Source: Dugong dugon (lineage: Eukaryota; Chordata; Mammalia; Sirenia; Dugongidae). From it: DNA of 64,000 nt. Location: assembly GCA_030035585.1 (NCBI GenBank), contig CM057481.1:7465128-7529127 (forward strand). Direction: 5' to 3'. Under the pieces are notes generated by a model that was given only the letters and a program-made list of their open reading frames with translations, was not told the DNA's origin and searched no databases. Both the position numbers and the translations under genes were made by a program. Below, one piece after another: positions 35,260 through 45,714 of this stretch (position 1 is the first letter of the stretch; every line of letters begins with the position of its first letter).

Positions 35260-36015
35260 TCTACTCCCTGCTCCTGAGATCTGCTAAAATCCACAAACAG
35301 GCACAGCAGGTTTTTGTTTTGTGCCTGGAGGAAACGAAGAAGTTGGGTTGGCAAACGCCATGGGGGAGAAGGTAGATAGGGTTGGCTCTGTCTCCAGCTT
35401 GCACCACAGGCTGAGTTTGAAATTGTATGGTCAGAGGAATGCCAGACAGAACTCTGCTGCCCATTTGTTTTACTTTGATTTGTTTGTGTATTTTATTTTT
35501 TAACATGTAAGTTTTGGCACAATTCTGGCTCAAGGAAGAATCATTATCCCTAAGATAAATGGAGAGATCCTGGCCATGAACAGGTTGCCTTAAGTAAAGT
35601 ATGACAAACTTTGAGAAGAGAGGCTCTTCCCACCATTGCATGGGGCCATCCCTGCCCTGCCACCCCTGGGACTAGGAAGTCTTAGGAGCACAGAGAGGCA
35701 GCCCTATCGGAATTCTCAAGATGGCCCTGGACAGCTGGACAGTTCCACTTAGGGGGCTGGCAGCAATTGATACGGTAAGCTAGAAAATGGGAGAGAGATC
35801 AGGGACAGAGGAGACCACAGGTGGCAGCAGTTCATTGATCAGTCTAGGGGCAGATGCGAGGCACCATTTGGGGGAATTATCTGGATGGCCAATTTCTACT
35901 TACGGGTGCACAAATGATTATATAATTTGATCATTTGCTTTGCAGCATGTCTTGATGTCATAATCATAGATAAGGAGAGCTAAGAATCCTGGGTTGCAGT
36001 TCTTATACTTTGCAA
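35260..36015. other. unassigned sequence
   Basis: Short open frames on both strands, no motif. No nameable repeat. Confidence 0.35.
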
Positions 36016-36018
36016 TAA

Positions 36019-36296
36019 GTTTTCGTGTTGTTACCTGCCATCAAGTCGGCTCCTGACCCACGGCAACCCCGTGCACAATGCAACGCTGCCTGGTCCTAAG
36101 CCATCTCCATGACTGGTTACGGATTGGACCTTTGTGATCCATAAGGTTTTCACTGGCTGATTTTTTGGAAGTAGACCACCAGAATTTTCTTCCTAGTCTG
36201 TCTTAGTCTAGAAGCTCCACTGAAACCTGTTCAGCATTATAGCAATACGCATGCCTCCACTGACAGATGGGTGGTGGCTGCAGACTAAGTGCACTG
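36019..36296 (-). mobile_element. internally deleted RTE-like element, antisense
   Basis: Reverse strand runs from CCACCCATCTGTCAGTGGAG through GGTTTCAGTGGAGCTTC, GACTAAGACAGACTAGGAAG and an RTE-like end (GACTTGATGGCAGGTAACAA). It shares the 5' module (CACCCATCTGTCAG, CAGGTTTCAGTGGAGCTT) with the non-autonomous element at 55508-55902. Confidence 0.75.
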
Positions 36297-36299
36297 GCC

Positions 36300-36685
36300 A
36301 GGTTAGTATTCATAAAAATAAGCAGAATTCTCTAGGTGAGGCCAAAGTCTGGTAGACTCCCCCAAAAGTAGCTGTCGTGCTGTATTTGCCCTCATCCAGC
36401 CTCTACTTTCAGTTCAGTAAGAATTTCATCCAGACCCTAGCTGGCCAGCCACTCCTCTTAAAGTCCTACAGGAAGAAGAGGATAAGATCTTCCCTCACTG
36501 CCCTGCTCACGACGCCTGGCTCTTGGTCTGCTCCACGTGCTGACCCCAAGAGGGGCCTCACGGAGGACTGGGGCTCCGCATCCAGGGGATCAGATGCAAA
36601 TATGCAACCTGATTTCCGTAGGTTCTCAGTTTTGGGGGCGTTTATTTGCTTGTTTCACATCTCAGAGGTGAATCCTGTCTTTAAC
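36300..36685. other. unassigned sequence
   Basis: Part of an open frame at 36377-36793 runs from here into the next repeat, without a known domain. No gene call. Confidence 0.3.
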
Positions 36686-36689
36686 AACT

Positions 36690-37400
36690 ACCTCATTGGA
36701 CAGTATTTTGAAATAATTTCAAACTTACAGAAAAATTGCAACCAAAAATACAGTGAACTCATATACATTTCACCCAGATTCACCAGTCTTTAACATTTAT
36801 TTCTCATACACATACATATAAACATTTGTTACAAACCAACTGAGAGTTTTTTACATACCATATAGTCCTTAACCCCTTAATACTTCAGTTATGTGCTTAC
36901 TATGAAGAAAGATAGTATCTTATGTAACCACAGTACGCTTATCACATTCAGGAAATTTAACCTTGGGAACGCTCCTTAGAAGCAACCATGGCAAGACTTC
37001 ATCTCGCATACTTTGGACATGTTATCAGGAGGGATCAGTCCCTGGAGAAGGACATCATGCTTGGTAAAGTAGAGGGTCAGCAAAAAAGAGGAAGACCTTC
37101 AATGAGACGGATTGACACAGTGGCTGCAACAATGGGCTCAAGCATAACAACAACTGAGGATGGCACAGGACCAGGCAGTGTTTCATTCTGTTGTACACTG
37201 GGTTGCTATGAGCTGGAACTGACTCGATGGCACCTAACAACAACATAGTACTTTTACCTAATCTACAGTTTATATTATAATCTTGACAATTGTTCCAATA
37301 CTGTCCTGTGGCACATTGTTTTCCTCCAGCTCAGGATCGCATATTACACTTTGTTTTCATGTCTCTACTCATTTCCAAAAATCCTGACTCAATGTGTGAT
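36690..37400 (-). repeat. old L1 3' UTR-like fragment, split by RTE
   Basis: Contains AATTTCAAACTTACAGAAAA, CACCCAGATTCACCAG and, after the RTE insert at 36968-37245, TAATCTACAGTTTATAT and ACAATTGTTCCAATACTGTC. That order is typical of antisense L1M-type 3' UTR. Edges uncertain. Confidence 0.55.
36968..37245 (+). mobile_element. RTE/BovB-type LINE, 5'-truncated
   Basis: Starts near GCTCCTTAGAAGCAACCATG, encodes YFGHVIRRDQSLEKDIMLGK, and ends CTCGATGGCACCTAACAACA. It sits inside an older L1 fragment, so it is the younger of the two. Confidence 0.9.
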
Positions 37401-37409
37401 TTGAGTCCT

Positions 37410-37920
37410 CAATGTATACAGGCCACAGCACACAATGGATGTCAACCATTGTGGTGTGTTGGGCATGCGGATACACCATGTCAACAACACTGCCCTGGGC
37501 TACAGCCCTCATGTTGGTGGCCCCATGTCTAGGTACCCTAGTGGGTTTCACATCAGTGTAGGATCCCCTCTGCACACATCTTATTGTAGGATGGTGGAGG
37601 CAGAAAGTAAAGTCTTAGACTTTCTTTATTGGGATAGATGTAAGAAAGGTTAATAGAAGTCATAGGATGATGGCATTTATCAACCCAAGAAGCTGGACCA
37701 AGATGCTGGAGCCCCGCATTCCTTATCCTCAATCCTACTGCTTCTAGAAACACCTCAAACCAGCCTTCAACCTTTGAACTTCTATAGACCTATTATAGTG
37801 GTGCTGACATTTTTTCATGAAAGATTTCCAGAGAGGAAAGAATGTCTAGTCCTTGGGGCCTGAAGTGGCCTAAGGACAGAGAGGTATGAGGCAGGGGGAT
37901 ACAGAAGGCAGCATGATGTC
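37410..37920. other. unassigned sequence
   Basis: Open frames on both strands at 37290-37753, none with a known domain. No nameable repeat. Confidence 0.35.
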
Positions 37921-37924
37921 AAGT

Positions 37925-38205
37925 CCTGTCTATTAACACTCCCGTCTCTGCAAGGAACCCCATGGTGTGGAGCTGGCACCACCATATTGGCACCTTGAAG
38001 GTTTCCCAGCTTTGGGGATCCTTACAGACCACAGCCAGAGTCTTTCTAGAGGAGTCATACCCAGATATGGATGGAGACCATGATGCTTGGTGAGGGAGAT
38101 CAGAGGCTCAGCCAAAATGGAAAATGTCCAGAAGATATGGTAAGCTCCAACAGCTGCCACAATGGGAAGTGATGATGTCCCACCATGAGAACTTGTCAGC
38201 ACCTA
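37925..38205 (+). repeat. possible diverged RTE 3' piece
   Basis: 38075-38205 has ACCATGATGCTTGGTGAGGG, AGGCTCAGCCAAAATGG, AGCTGCCACAATGGGAAG and GTCAGCACCTAAGAGAC. In order this parallels the RTE 3' blocks seen at 36968-37245, with heavy divergence. Weak call. Confidence 0.35.
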
Positions 38206-38209
38206 AGAG

Positions 38210-39850
38210 ACATCCACAAGAAATACCTGCTGGAGTGTGGGGTCTGAGAATCTACCTTAGGAAGTACACAAGAGACAGAGCAATGGGCTGTACTCTGTAG
38301 GGTCTGACCCTGCCTGTGTATTCCTTGTTCCACCTGGAATGATTCACAGACATTCCACTTTCATTTGCCTCTCTCTTCAAGGGCCGAGCAGGTGTATTTA
38401 GCAGAGAGGCAGAACTTTTTCTGTCCTTGGGCGGGAACTGGCACTAACAACCATATCTTAAGACTGGAATTTCCAACGTTGTATTCCACAGACTATCAGC
38501 CCCATGAAATAGTCTGCCAGAAAAGATTCCTTGGCCTACAAAATGTGGAAAATATTCCAAGCTATGGCCCCGTTTTAGAATCAAAGGCTCTGAAAGAGAG
38601 ATTGACACAACGCTCCCAGAGCTTGCTTGACCAAGGAACCATTTTTCTTCCTGGTGGTGGCAGATGACATGTGTGCACACACGTGCACATGGCACCCAGT
38701 CACGTCCCGTGGGATCCACTCTGGTGAATGTTCCTCTGGCAATACTGAGTAGAAGGCAGGCCTTCTGTACCTGCCGTCTCCTCAGGCCTCCCTTGGCTCT
38801 AGGTCATGCTCTGTAGCTGCAGCTACTCTCCAGACCTGAGATGGGCACTGATGGAAACTCCCCAGTTGAAGGGAAACCCCTGAAATAGAGTGCCTTTCTG
38901 GGCACCAGACATGCTTACTCTGGCAGAAGGGAGAAAGAAAGTCTGTGAGTCTTAGGAATCTAGGCTTTTAAGAACCGGGATGCTTAGCCGTTGGCGAAGG
39001 CTTGGGAGGAACCAAGATGGTGTCCAGCTGTCCCATTCACAGGAGAATAGGACTCTAGTAGGTGTTAGGGGCTATTTTTTGAGTTGTTAAGAGGCAGCTG
39101 TCTTCTCCAGATGGAAATTTTCACTAGGTCTGAAAATAAGCCCTTCTGGCAAAAATCTATCCTATATGCCAGTGAGGCACTTACAAAATCCAAATGCTAA
39201 AAAGAAAGTTTGACAGCACATGCGAAGCTGAAAAGCACAGCTAACCAGTTTCCTTTCATCCAAATGGAGCACCTGGGATGAAGAGGAAGCACACAAGAGG
39301 TGGAGCCAAGTAAGAGTGAGAGAAAGAGAGCGGGACAATGGAGGACAGAGAAAGAGAAAGAAAGAGTCCTAAGTTAAGGCTGCAGGAACATTAAACTCTT
39401 AGCTCAGTGTTGACCCTGAAACAACAGCTAAGGCAGGAAGCAGAGCGCTTTTTGTTTCCAAGACAGAGAAGAGAGAGACAAGACTCAAAAAAGACATAAA
39501 ATAACTCTGTCGAGATGAATGTCTTGTATGCCTATTTGCTCTGTCAGCCAGTCAAATCCTTGTAATAATTTAGCAATATGGGGTTATCCTAGAATATTGA
39601 ATGTGTCCCAAACAGCAATCTAGACTAACCACCTGGGTTCTTAGTTTTGCTTCAAGGCTTGATAGCTGTATTTGCTGCCCACTAAGAGGCAAAGCCCACC
39701 TCAAAAAATCCCACAGAAGCAGAGAAAAAGAACATCAAGAGGATATGCTTACAAGTGAAAGCTCAAGGTAATGAAGAAGCCGCTATGAAACTAAGGCATC
39801 AACAGAAGCAAACTCATGCAGGCAATCAAGCCATGAGGGCTATTAACTTA
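38210..39850. other. unassigned sequence
   Basis: A purine-rich (GA) stretch lies at about 39290-39375. An open frame at 38365-38667 shows no known domain. No gene or nameable repeat. Confidence 0.35.
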
Positions 39851-39854
39851 GTGA

Positions 39855-40895
39855 CCGATGTAAGGCTGCTGGCTCTGGAGTAAACTGCTACTTGCTAGCT
39901 GTGTGGCTTTCAAAGTATTATTAAACCTCTCTGTGCCCTGGCTCCCTCGTTGTTGAGATGGGGATTAAAGAGTTCCTACCTCATAATTGTCTATCCCCAA
40001 GGCCGTATTTTCCTACTGCTGATCTTTGTTTCTGACTTTCACATTCCAATCACCAATAGTTATCAGTGCATCTTGATTGAACGTTTGATCAATTTCAGAC
40101 TGCAGGAGTTGGCAAAAATCTTCAATGTCTTCATCTTTGGCATAGTGGTTGGTGCATAAATTTGAATAATAGTTGTATTAACTGGTCTTCTTTGTAGGTG
40201 TATGGATATTATCCCGTCTTTGACAGCATTGTACTTCAGGATAGATCTTGAAGTGTTCCTTTTGACAATGAATGTGATGCCATTCCTCTTCAGTTTGTCA
40301 TTCCCAGCATATCTGCTGCAAAAGACCTCTTTAAAGTGTTAAACAGCAAAGATGTCACCTTGAGAACTAACGTATGCCTGACCCAAGCCATGGTATTTTC
40401 AATTGCCTCAAATGCTCAAAAAAGCTGGACATTGAATACGGAAGATCAAAGAAGAATTGATGCGTTGGCAAAGAATACTGAATATGTCATGGACTGCTAG
40501 AAGAACAAATAAATCTGTCTTGGAAGAACTATAGCCAGAATGCTCTTTAAAAGCAAGGATGGCAAGACTTTATCTCACTTATTTTGGGCATGTTACTGGG
40601 AGAGACCAATACCTGGAAAAAGACATCATGCTTGGTAAAGCAGACGGTGAGCAAAACAGAGGAAGACCCTCAGTCAGATGGACTGACCCAGTGGCTGCAA
40701 CAGTGGGCTCAAGCATAACAACGATCGTGAGGATGGTGCAGGACCAGGCAGTGTTTCATTCTATTGTACATGGGGTCGCTATGAGTCAGAACCAACTCAA
40801 CAGCACCTAACAACACCAACACCTCCCAACAACAACACCTCATAATGCTATTATAAGAGTTTAAAGATTCTCTTAGAATAATATCTGGTTTAGAC
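39855..40895 (+). repeat. MIR SINE, split by an RTE insertion
   Basis: Left part GCTAGCTGTGTGGCTTTCAA ... GAGATGGGGATTAAAGAG, TACCTCATAAT to 39987. Right part resumes after the RTE at 40847 (GCTATTATAAGAGTTTAAAG). The 10-bp sequence ACCTCATAAT is on both sides of the insertion. Confidence 0.8.
39988..40836 (+). mobile_element. RTE LINE with 5' inversion and perfect 10-bp TSD
   Basis: 3' part (about 40311-40836) is sense: the C-terminal RT block (MARLYLTYFGHVTG, EKDIMLGK) and a CACCTAACAACACC tail. 5' part (39988 to about 40311) is antisense to the RTE endonuclease: its reverse complement encodes a stretch with IIQIYAPTT, followed by GATTGGAATG (a DWN-type motif). The RT core between them is missing. 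The perfect duplication ACCTCATAAT (39978-39987 and 40837-40846) shows one insertion event. The inversion fits twin priming. Confidence 0.88.
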
Positions 40896-40901
40896 TAAGG
40901 A

Positions 40902-41103
40902 GGAGTCCTGGTGGCACAGACGGTTAATCACTCTACCACTAACTGGAAGGTTGGCCGTTCAAATCTACTTAGCGGTTCCTTGGAAGGAAGGCCTGGTGAC
41001 GTGCTTCCAAAAGGTCAAGCTTTGAAAACCCTGTGGAGCACAGTTCTACTCTGCAAACCATGGGGTTGCCAGGAGTCAGAATCGATGGGACGGCAACTGG
41101 CAG
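40902..41103 (+). repeat. AfroSINE copy, second subtype, with TSD
   Basis: Starts GGAGTCCTGGTGGCACAG and ends GACGGCAACTGGCAG. Flanks GTTTAGACTAAGG and GTTTAGAGACTAAGG differ by 2 bp. The tail ACTGGCAG matches the second subtype. Confidence 0.88.
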
Positions 41104-41369
41104 TTTAGAGACTAAGGGCTGGATAAATGATGCCTGCTGCTGTTATTGTAATAGACAGTCTGCCCTACATGACATTTACCTCTACCTACTAACAGGGACA
41201 TGGGGAAACAGTACTAGTAGAATTACTGTTTAAGCAAAAGAAGCAGGTTGCCATGTTTGTATTTGAGAAAATGAGTTTTGCTGTGAGTTAGCTCTTGTTA
41301 GCTGCTGTCTGATGATGCTGGCTACTTCTGGGACAGTAAACACAAAGCTATAGATAAAGTTCCAAGATT

Positions 41370-41485
41370 TGTCAGGACAAGCACTGTGTAATTCCTGCCT
41401 TGCATTGTTAAGTGGGTTAAACGAGATAATGCATGTAAAATGCTTAGTCCACAGTGGCACTTACAAACAGTAGCTATTTCTTTTA
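41370..41485 (+). repeat. MIR 3' part
   Basis: AAGTGGGTTAAACGAGATAA, then ATGCATGTAAAATGCTTAG, then CAGTGGCACTTACAAACAGT. Confidence 0.65.
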
Positions 41486-41489
41486 ATCT

Positions 41490-42530
41490 CCTTATCAATC
41501 TCGTTACAGCACTGATCACATTGTCACATAATCCAGGATTGAATGATCCAATTTAAAATTCAACAGTGAAAGGCTGACGGAGGACTCAGCTGCAACCTAT
41601 CTGTTTTCCAAAACGGCTTTTTTGGTGAGATATATGTAAACGTGTTTTGTAAATTCTAATACATATTTCATCTTGTGTTTGTAAAATAAAAAAAAAGATA
41701 CGTCCCAAGTTACGGTCTCCAACATATTTTGCCTGCTATACTTTATATTCAAAATGTTACAGGTGCTTATTATTTCTGGTTCTCAGCAGTGAAAATACTT
41801 TCCCAGTTGAGAACTTCTGGTCGGAACACAGGAGAAACTGCGCCATCTGCTGGCCACAGGAGGGAACTGCTCAGGGGAAGCTGCACCCAGAAGCACCACT
41901 ACCCGGGGTGGCAAAGCTGCAGATGGGGCTGAGGGCGTCTGCGCAGTGGTCTGAGATCCAAGAGGCATGAAAGAGTCTGGCAGGGGCTGGAGACCCAGCC
42001 ATAAATGGTGTTTCTGGAGGATCACAGCTTGACTCCCACTGCCACGCTGCTGTGCACATGGCATCTGGTCCTGCAACTCCAGAAGCAGGCGAAGATTCAG
42101 CCCAGAGCAGGCCTGATGCACTAATCACATTGCTTCTAGGATGTTAGCCCCTCCCTCGCCCTGTTGGCTCAGGCCTCGGGCCACCATGGGCTCCAGGCCT
42201 CCTCTGTCTGTTTCCCCTCCTCTCCCCAGGACCTCAGCCACGTGTCAGAGGACACAGCCCATCGGGGAGCAATGCACACTGAGCATGGTAGCTGGTGGCC
42301 CACCCTCGCTGTGCTGGGCAGGGAGAGATGCTGAGGACCCCCAAGGTTCAGTGCTAAGAGCCCCACAACTCCCAGGTGGACAGGGGCTCAGGTCAAGTCC
42401 TCATTTTAAATAGTTGCACCAGAGAGGACAGTTACACACAGAACGGCTCACACACGGCAGAAAGCTCCCAGCACTCGGTAAGGGGACTCTTCGGGAGACT
42501 GTTCCCAAACCAAATGCACAAATGTCTGAA
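41490..42530. other. unassigned, GC-richer sequence
   Basis: 41815-42410 is GC-richer than the surroundings and holds overlapping open frames on both strands with no known domain. It carries the CTCF-like motif at 41839-41857. No exon call can be supported. Confidence 0.35.
41839..41857 (-). promoter_or_regulatory. candidate CTCF site
   Basis: The plus strand is TGCGCCATCTGCTGGCCAC. Its reverse complement holds CCAGCAGATGGCGC, a full match to the degenerate CTCF core CCASYAGRKGGCRS. Motif match only; binding is not shown. Confidence 0.55.
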
Positions 42531-42534
42531 AGAT

Positions 42535-42760
42535 ACAGAAACAAGTACTGAGCACCTATTATATACCAGGTACTGTCTTACCTGCTTTCACATCTTAACA
42601 TATTAACTTATCTCACAACAACCTTACGAGAAACATTATTACCAGCCTTATTTTATAGGTGAGGAAACTGAGTCTCAGAGAGGTTAAGCAACTTACCAAA
42701 GGAATCACAGCTGGTCGGTGGTGGAGCTGGGACACAAAGCCAGGCTGTCTGGCTCCAGAA
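42535..42760 (-). repeat. MIR SINE
   Basis: Antisense MIR: TGAGCACCTATTATATACCA, TAGGTGAGGAAACTGAGTCT, GAGAGGTTAAGCAACTTACC. Confidence 0.8.
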
Positions 42761-42764
42761 AACC

Positions 42765-43335
42765 TACTTCTAGTCTCTGTGCTTGGTTTAAATACTCAGT
42801 TAACATTGACAGACCACATACAATAGGATGGAGACGTAATCGGATGATGGGGCCTTACAATCTCCAGCAGAGGAACCCCAGAAAACGAGCTCTCCCAAAT
42901 CTGTAAAGGGAGATGCGACCTGAGAAACCATGATTGGTGAGGGTGGAGAAGAAGAAGAGCGGTTTGTGAGAAGAATCCAGAGAGGGTCAGACAGGAGGCC
43001 ACGGCAGTAAATTCGAGGACGTGAAGGAGAGATCACAGTGGGAAAAAAAGACGAGGTGACAGAAGACTTAGCTCTTTACAGTCAAACTCCTGAAACCAAA
43101 TAAGCTCAGCTCAACTGTGGACCCACAAAGCCCAGTGGAGCTGAGCAAGAGGACTGCTGAGGGAAAGCATGTAGGTTCAACTGCCAGACCAGGGGGCACT
43201 CTGATGCTGAACCACCACCCAACATGGCCCGGCTGATGGACTGTCTTACAAATACGTGCACTTGGGTGTGGTGGACGGCTCACGAACATCCATCCCTGCT
43301 GCTGGACAGGCGCCTGGTAATGGCACTGTCCCTCA
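42765..43335. other. unassigned sequence
   Basis: Open frames on the minus strand lack known domains. Nothing named here. Confidence 0.3.
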
Positions 43336-43339
43336 CTCG

Positions 43340-43540
43340 TCCACTCGTGGGGGCCAGGCACTGAGAATATGAGGGTGAACAACACGGACATGCCCGCTCC
43401 CCACCCCCTGCTCCATGGACTTTACATTCTAGTTGTGGGGTGGAGGAGGACAAGTAAACAGAATGCAAACAAGCAAAATAATTTACAGACTGGAAAAAAT
43501 GCTCTAAAGGAAGTAACAGGACACTGTACTGAAGAACTAC
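43340..43540 (+). repeat. old interspersed repeat, unnamed family
   Basis: GGGCCAGGCACTGAGAATAT, GTGAACAACACGGACATGCC, GACTTTACATTCTAGTTGTG. The same word order occurs near 45715, 52440 and 60020. I recognise this as an old mammal-wide repeat but cannot safely name it. Confidence 0.5.
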
Positions 43541-43758
43541 AAAGACCTATTGGCCCCAGAGAAGAACTCGGGAGTATTTGGCCAGGCCCCTCATTCCAAA
43601 GGGCCTCACATTTACACAGTCGATGGCCTCTCCGGATGAGGATACACACGCAGGTGCAGAGTTGACCCGACAGGGCTGAGAGAAGATCACAACCACAAAC
43701 CAGTGTCGGGGCCAGGACCTCACCGCCAAACTATAGGACCCGTTATTACTACGTGTAA

Positions 43759-43957
43759 GAAGCCCTGGGGGCACAGTGGTTAAGCACTTAGCTGCTAACC
43801 AAAAGGTCGGTGGTCCAAACCCAGCAGCCGCTCCGTGGGAGAAGGACGTGTCATTCTGCTTCTGTAAAGATCACAGCCTTGGAAGCCCTATGGGGCGGTT
43901 CTACCCCGTCCTATAGAGTTGCTACGAGTTGGAACTCACTTGACAGCACACAACAAT
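43759..43957 (+). repeat. AfroSINE copy
   Basis: Head GAAGCCCTGGGGGCACAGTG and CTGCTAACCAAAAGGTCGGT. It ends CACTTGACAGCACACAACAA, a tail closer to the RTE type than GGTTTGG. Confidence 0.88.
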
Positions 43958-44117
43958 GCTACATTTTAATTTTAAAAATAAATACTGTATCATCTTATGA
44001 CTAGATGATGAACTCAACTTTCATAGTATTTTATATCGTTACACATAAAAATATAATCATTTTACATTTCGGCACCTGATTTGGCTTTTATTTCCTTTCT
44101 TTCTTTTTTTAAGGGCT

Positions 44118-44287
44118 CAAAACCCACACCCACTACCGTCGAGTTGATTCTGACTCATAGTGACCCTATAGGACAGAGTAGAACCTCCCCATAGGGTTTC
44201 CAAGGAGCAGCTGGTGGATTCAAACTGCCGACCTTTTGGTTAGCAGCCGAACGCTTAACCGCTTAACCACTGCACCACCAGGGCTCC
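44118..44287 (-). repeat. AfroSINE copy, box A region duplicated
   Basis: Antisense copy ending CACCAGGGCTCC. CGCTTAAC occurs twice in tandem at 44252-44267, an 8-bp duplication next to the tRNA-like box A. Confidence 0.88.
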
Positions 44288-44299
44288 TTTTATGGGCTG

Positions 44300-45345
44300 G
44301 AAGCATCAAAAACAGGCAGGTCCAGCCTGTCCTGCAGAAGGGAACCTCCAGAGGAGGGTGTGGCAGTGAGGCTAACACCAAAGGGCAGAGGACACAGCCA
44401 GGTGAGGCAGGCAGGAAGCGCTCGCGGAGACCTGTCAGAAAGCTACTACAAGCTTGGAGAAGAAAGGCGTTGCTTAGGAAGTACCTTAGCAAGGAAACGG
44501 AAATACTGTCAGGGGCTCCAGCTGCTGGCGAGGTCTGGTAAGATGGCTTAGAGTCCAAGACAAACTGATCTAATTTAGCCAAAAGTGGGGAGACCAAAGA
44601 CCCCCTCTACAGCTTAATGCTACCCGCAAGCTCAATTCCTTGAGATTCACCAGGAGAAATTCTGAAATGAATTGCAGAAGTATGAGAAGCTAGGTCAACC
44701 AGCAGATGGTGTGTCTCAGATTCAACTTGCTTCTGAGAACAGGCGTTTACAACGGCAGCCCCCCAGAGAGAAATACAAGTTGAGACGGAATTTCCAATGA
44801 CAGTGTTCCCAGCAAGCCTGGCGGTGAGAGATGGTGACCAGCTGCTGGCCAAGGGCTGAGCCTTTTGTCTACTGATGGCTGCAGCCTTGAGCAGTTTCCT
44901 CCAGAGCTTCCACAGGTGCCAGGACCGCTAACCTTCTCCTCACGCCGGGGTTGAGAAGGCTCAGCATTTTGTTTTGTCTATTACCTCAGGCACCTTGAGG
45001 GCAACAGACTCAGGACCGGACCCATGAGAGATGGTCCTGTGTGGGCCAGAGGCAAAGCCACAATCTGCACGTTTGGGGAGAACTTGTCTGTCTGTAGGTA
45101 AAGGGAGTCTGTGTGTTTACAATATGAAATCAGAGAGACTATTCCCTTTCCTTGCCCCTCCTCCCCGCTGCAAAGAGAGAGTTGAAACATCAGCAACCCA
45201 CGGTTCCAATTCCTCACCTCATTAATAAGTGTTTGTCCCGTCCACCGCACTTCCTAACTCTTCTCCTGTTGACAGGAGTCTCCTTCCACGTCATTCCTTC
45301 CGGGACTTAGACCGCCGTCTGAAACACTTGGTCCGTTTATTTTGT
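44300..45345. other. unassigned sequence
   Basis: Minus-strand and plus-strand frames up to 125 codons have no known domain. CCAGCAGATGGTG at 44699-44711 is a weaker CTCF-like core. Confidence 0.35.
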
Positions 45346-45351
45346 GTGTGT

Positions 45352-45541
45352 GTGCTGTAGAGTAGATTCCGGCTCATAGTGACCCAACATGACAGAGGAG
45401 AACTGCCCCATAGGGTTTCCTAGGCTGTACTCTTACTGGAGCAGATGACCAGGTCTTTTTACCCATGGTGTCGCTGGTGGAACTGAACCACTGACCTTTC
45501 GAATGGCAGCCAACCACTTTAACCACTGCGCCCAGGGCTCC
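45352..45541 (-). repeat. AfroSINE copy, diverged
   Basis: Antisense copy: GTAGAGTAGATTCCGGCTCA on the left and AACCACTGCGCCCAGGGCTC on the right. The middle has extra diverged sequence (ATGACCAGGTCTTTTTACC). Confidence 0.82.
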
Positions 45542-45714
45542 TTTCTAAAACATTACCGGTATTCAATAAGTATTTATTAAATGACTGAATTACTAGATTG
45601 TCAAAATCAGTATCTACTACCACAGAAGTCCCTCCGGCCATTTTAAAGGACTGGTTTCTCCTATCTCAACAAACAGGCATTGAGAATCAACCATTAATTA
45701 ATTAATTAATTTCA

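Noticed and set aside
37933-38202. 89-codon minus-strand frame as a host gene
   Set aside because: Overlaps a possible diverged RTE piece; no domain seen.
41783-42413. GC-richer region with frames of 85-112 codons on both strands
   Set aside because: No domain, no clear splice signals, and frames overlap on opposite strands.
44220-44597. 125-codon minus-strand frame
   Set aside because: Part of it runs through an AfroSINE; the rest has no known domain.
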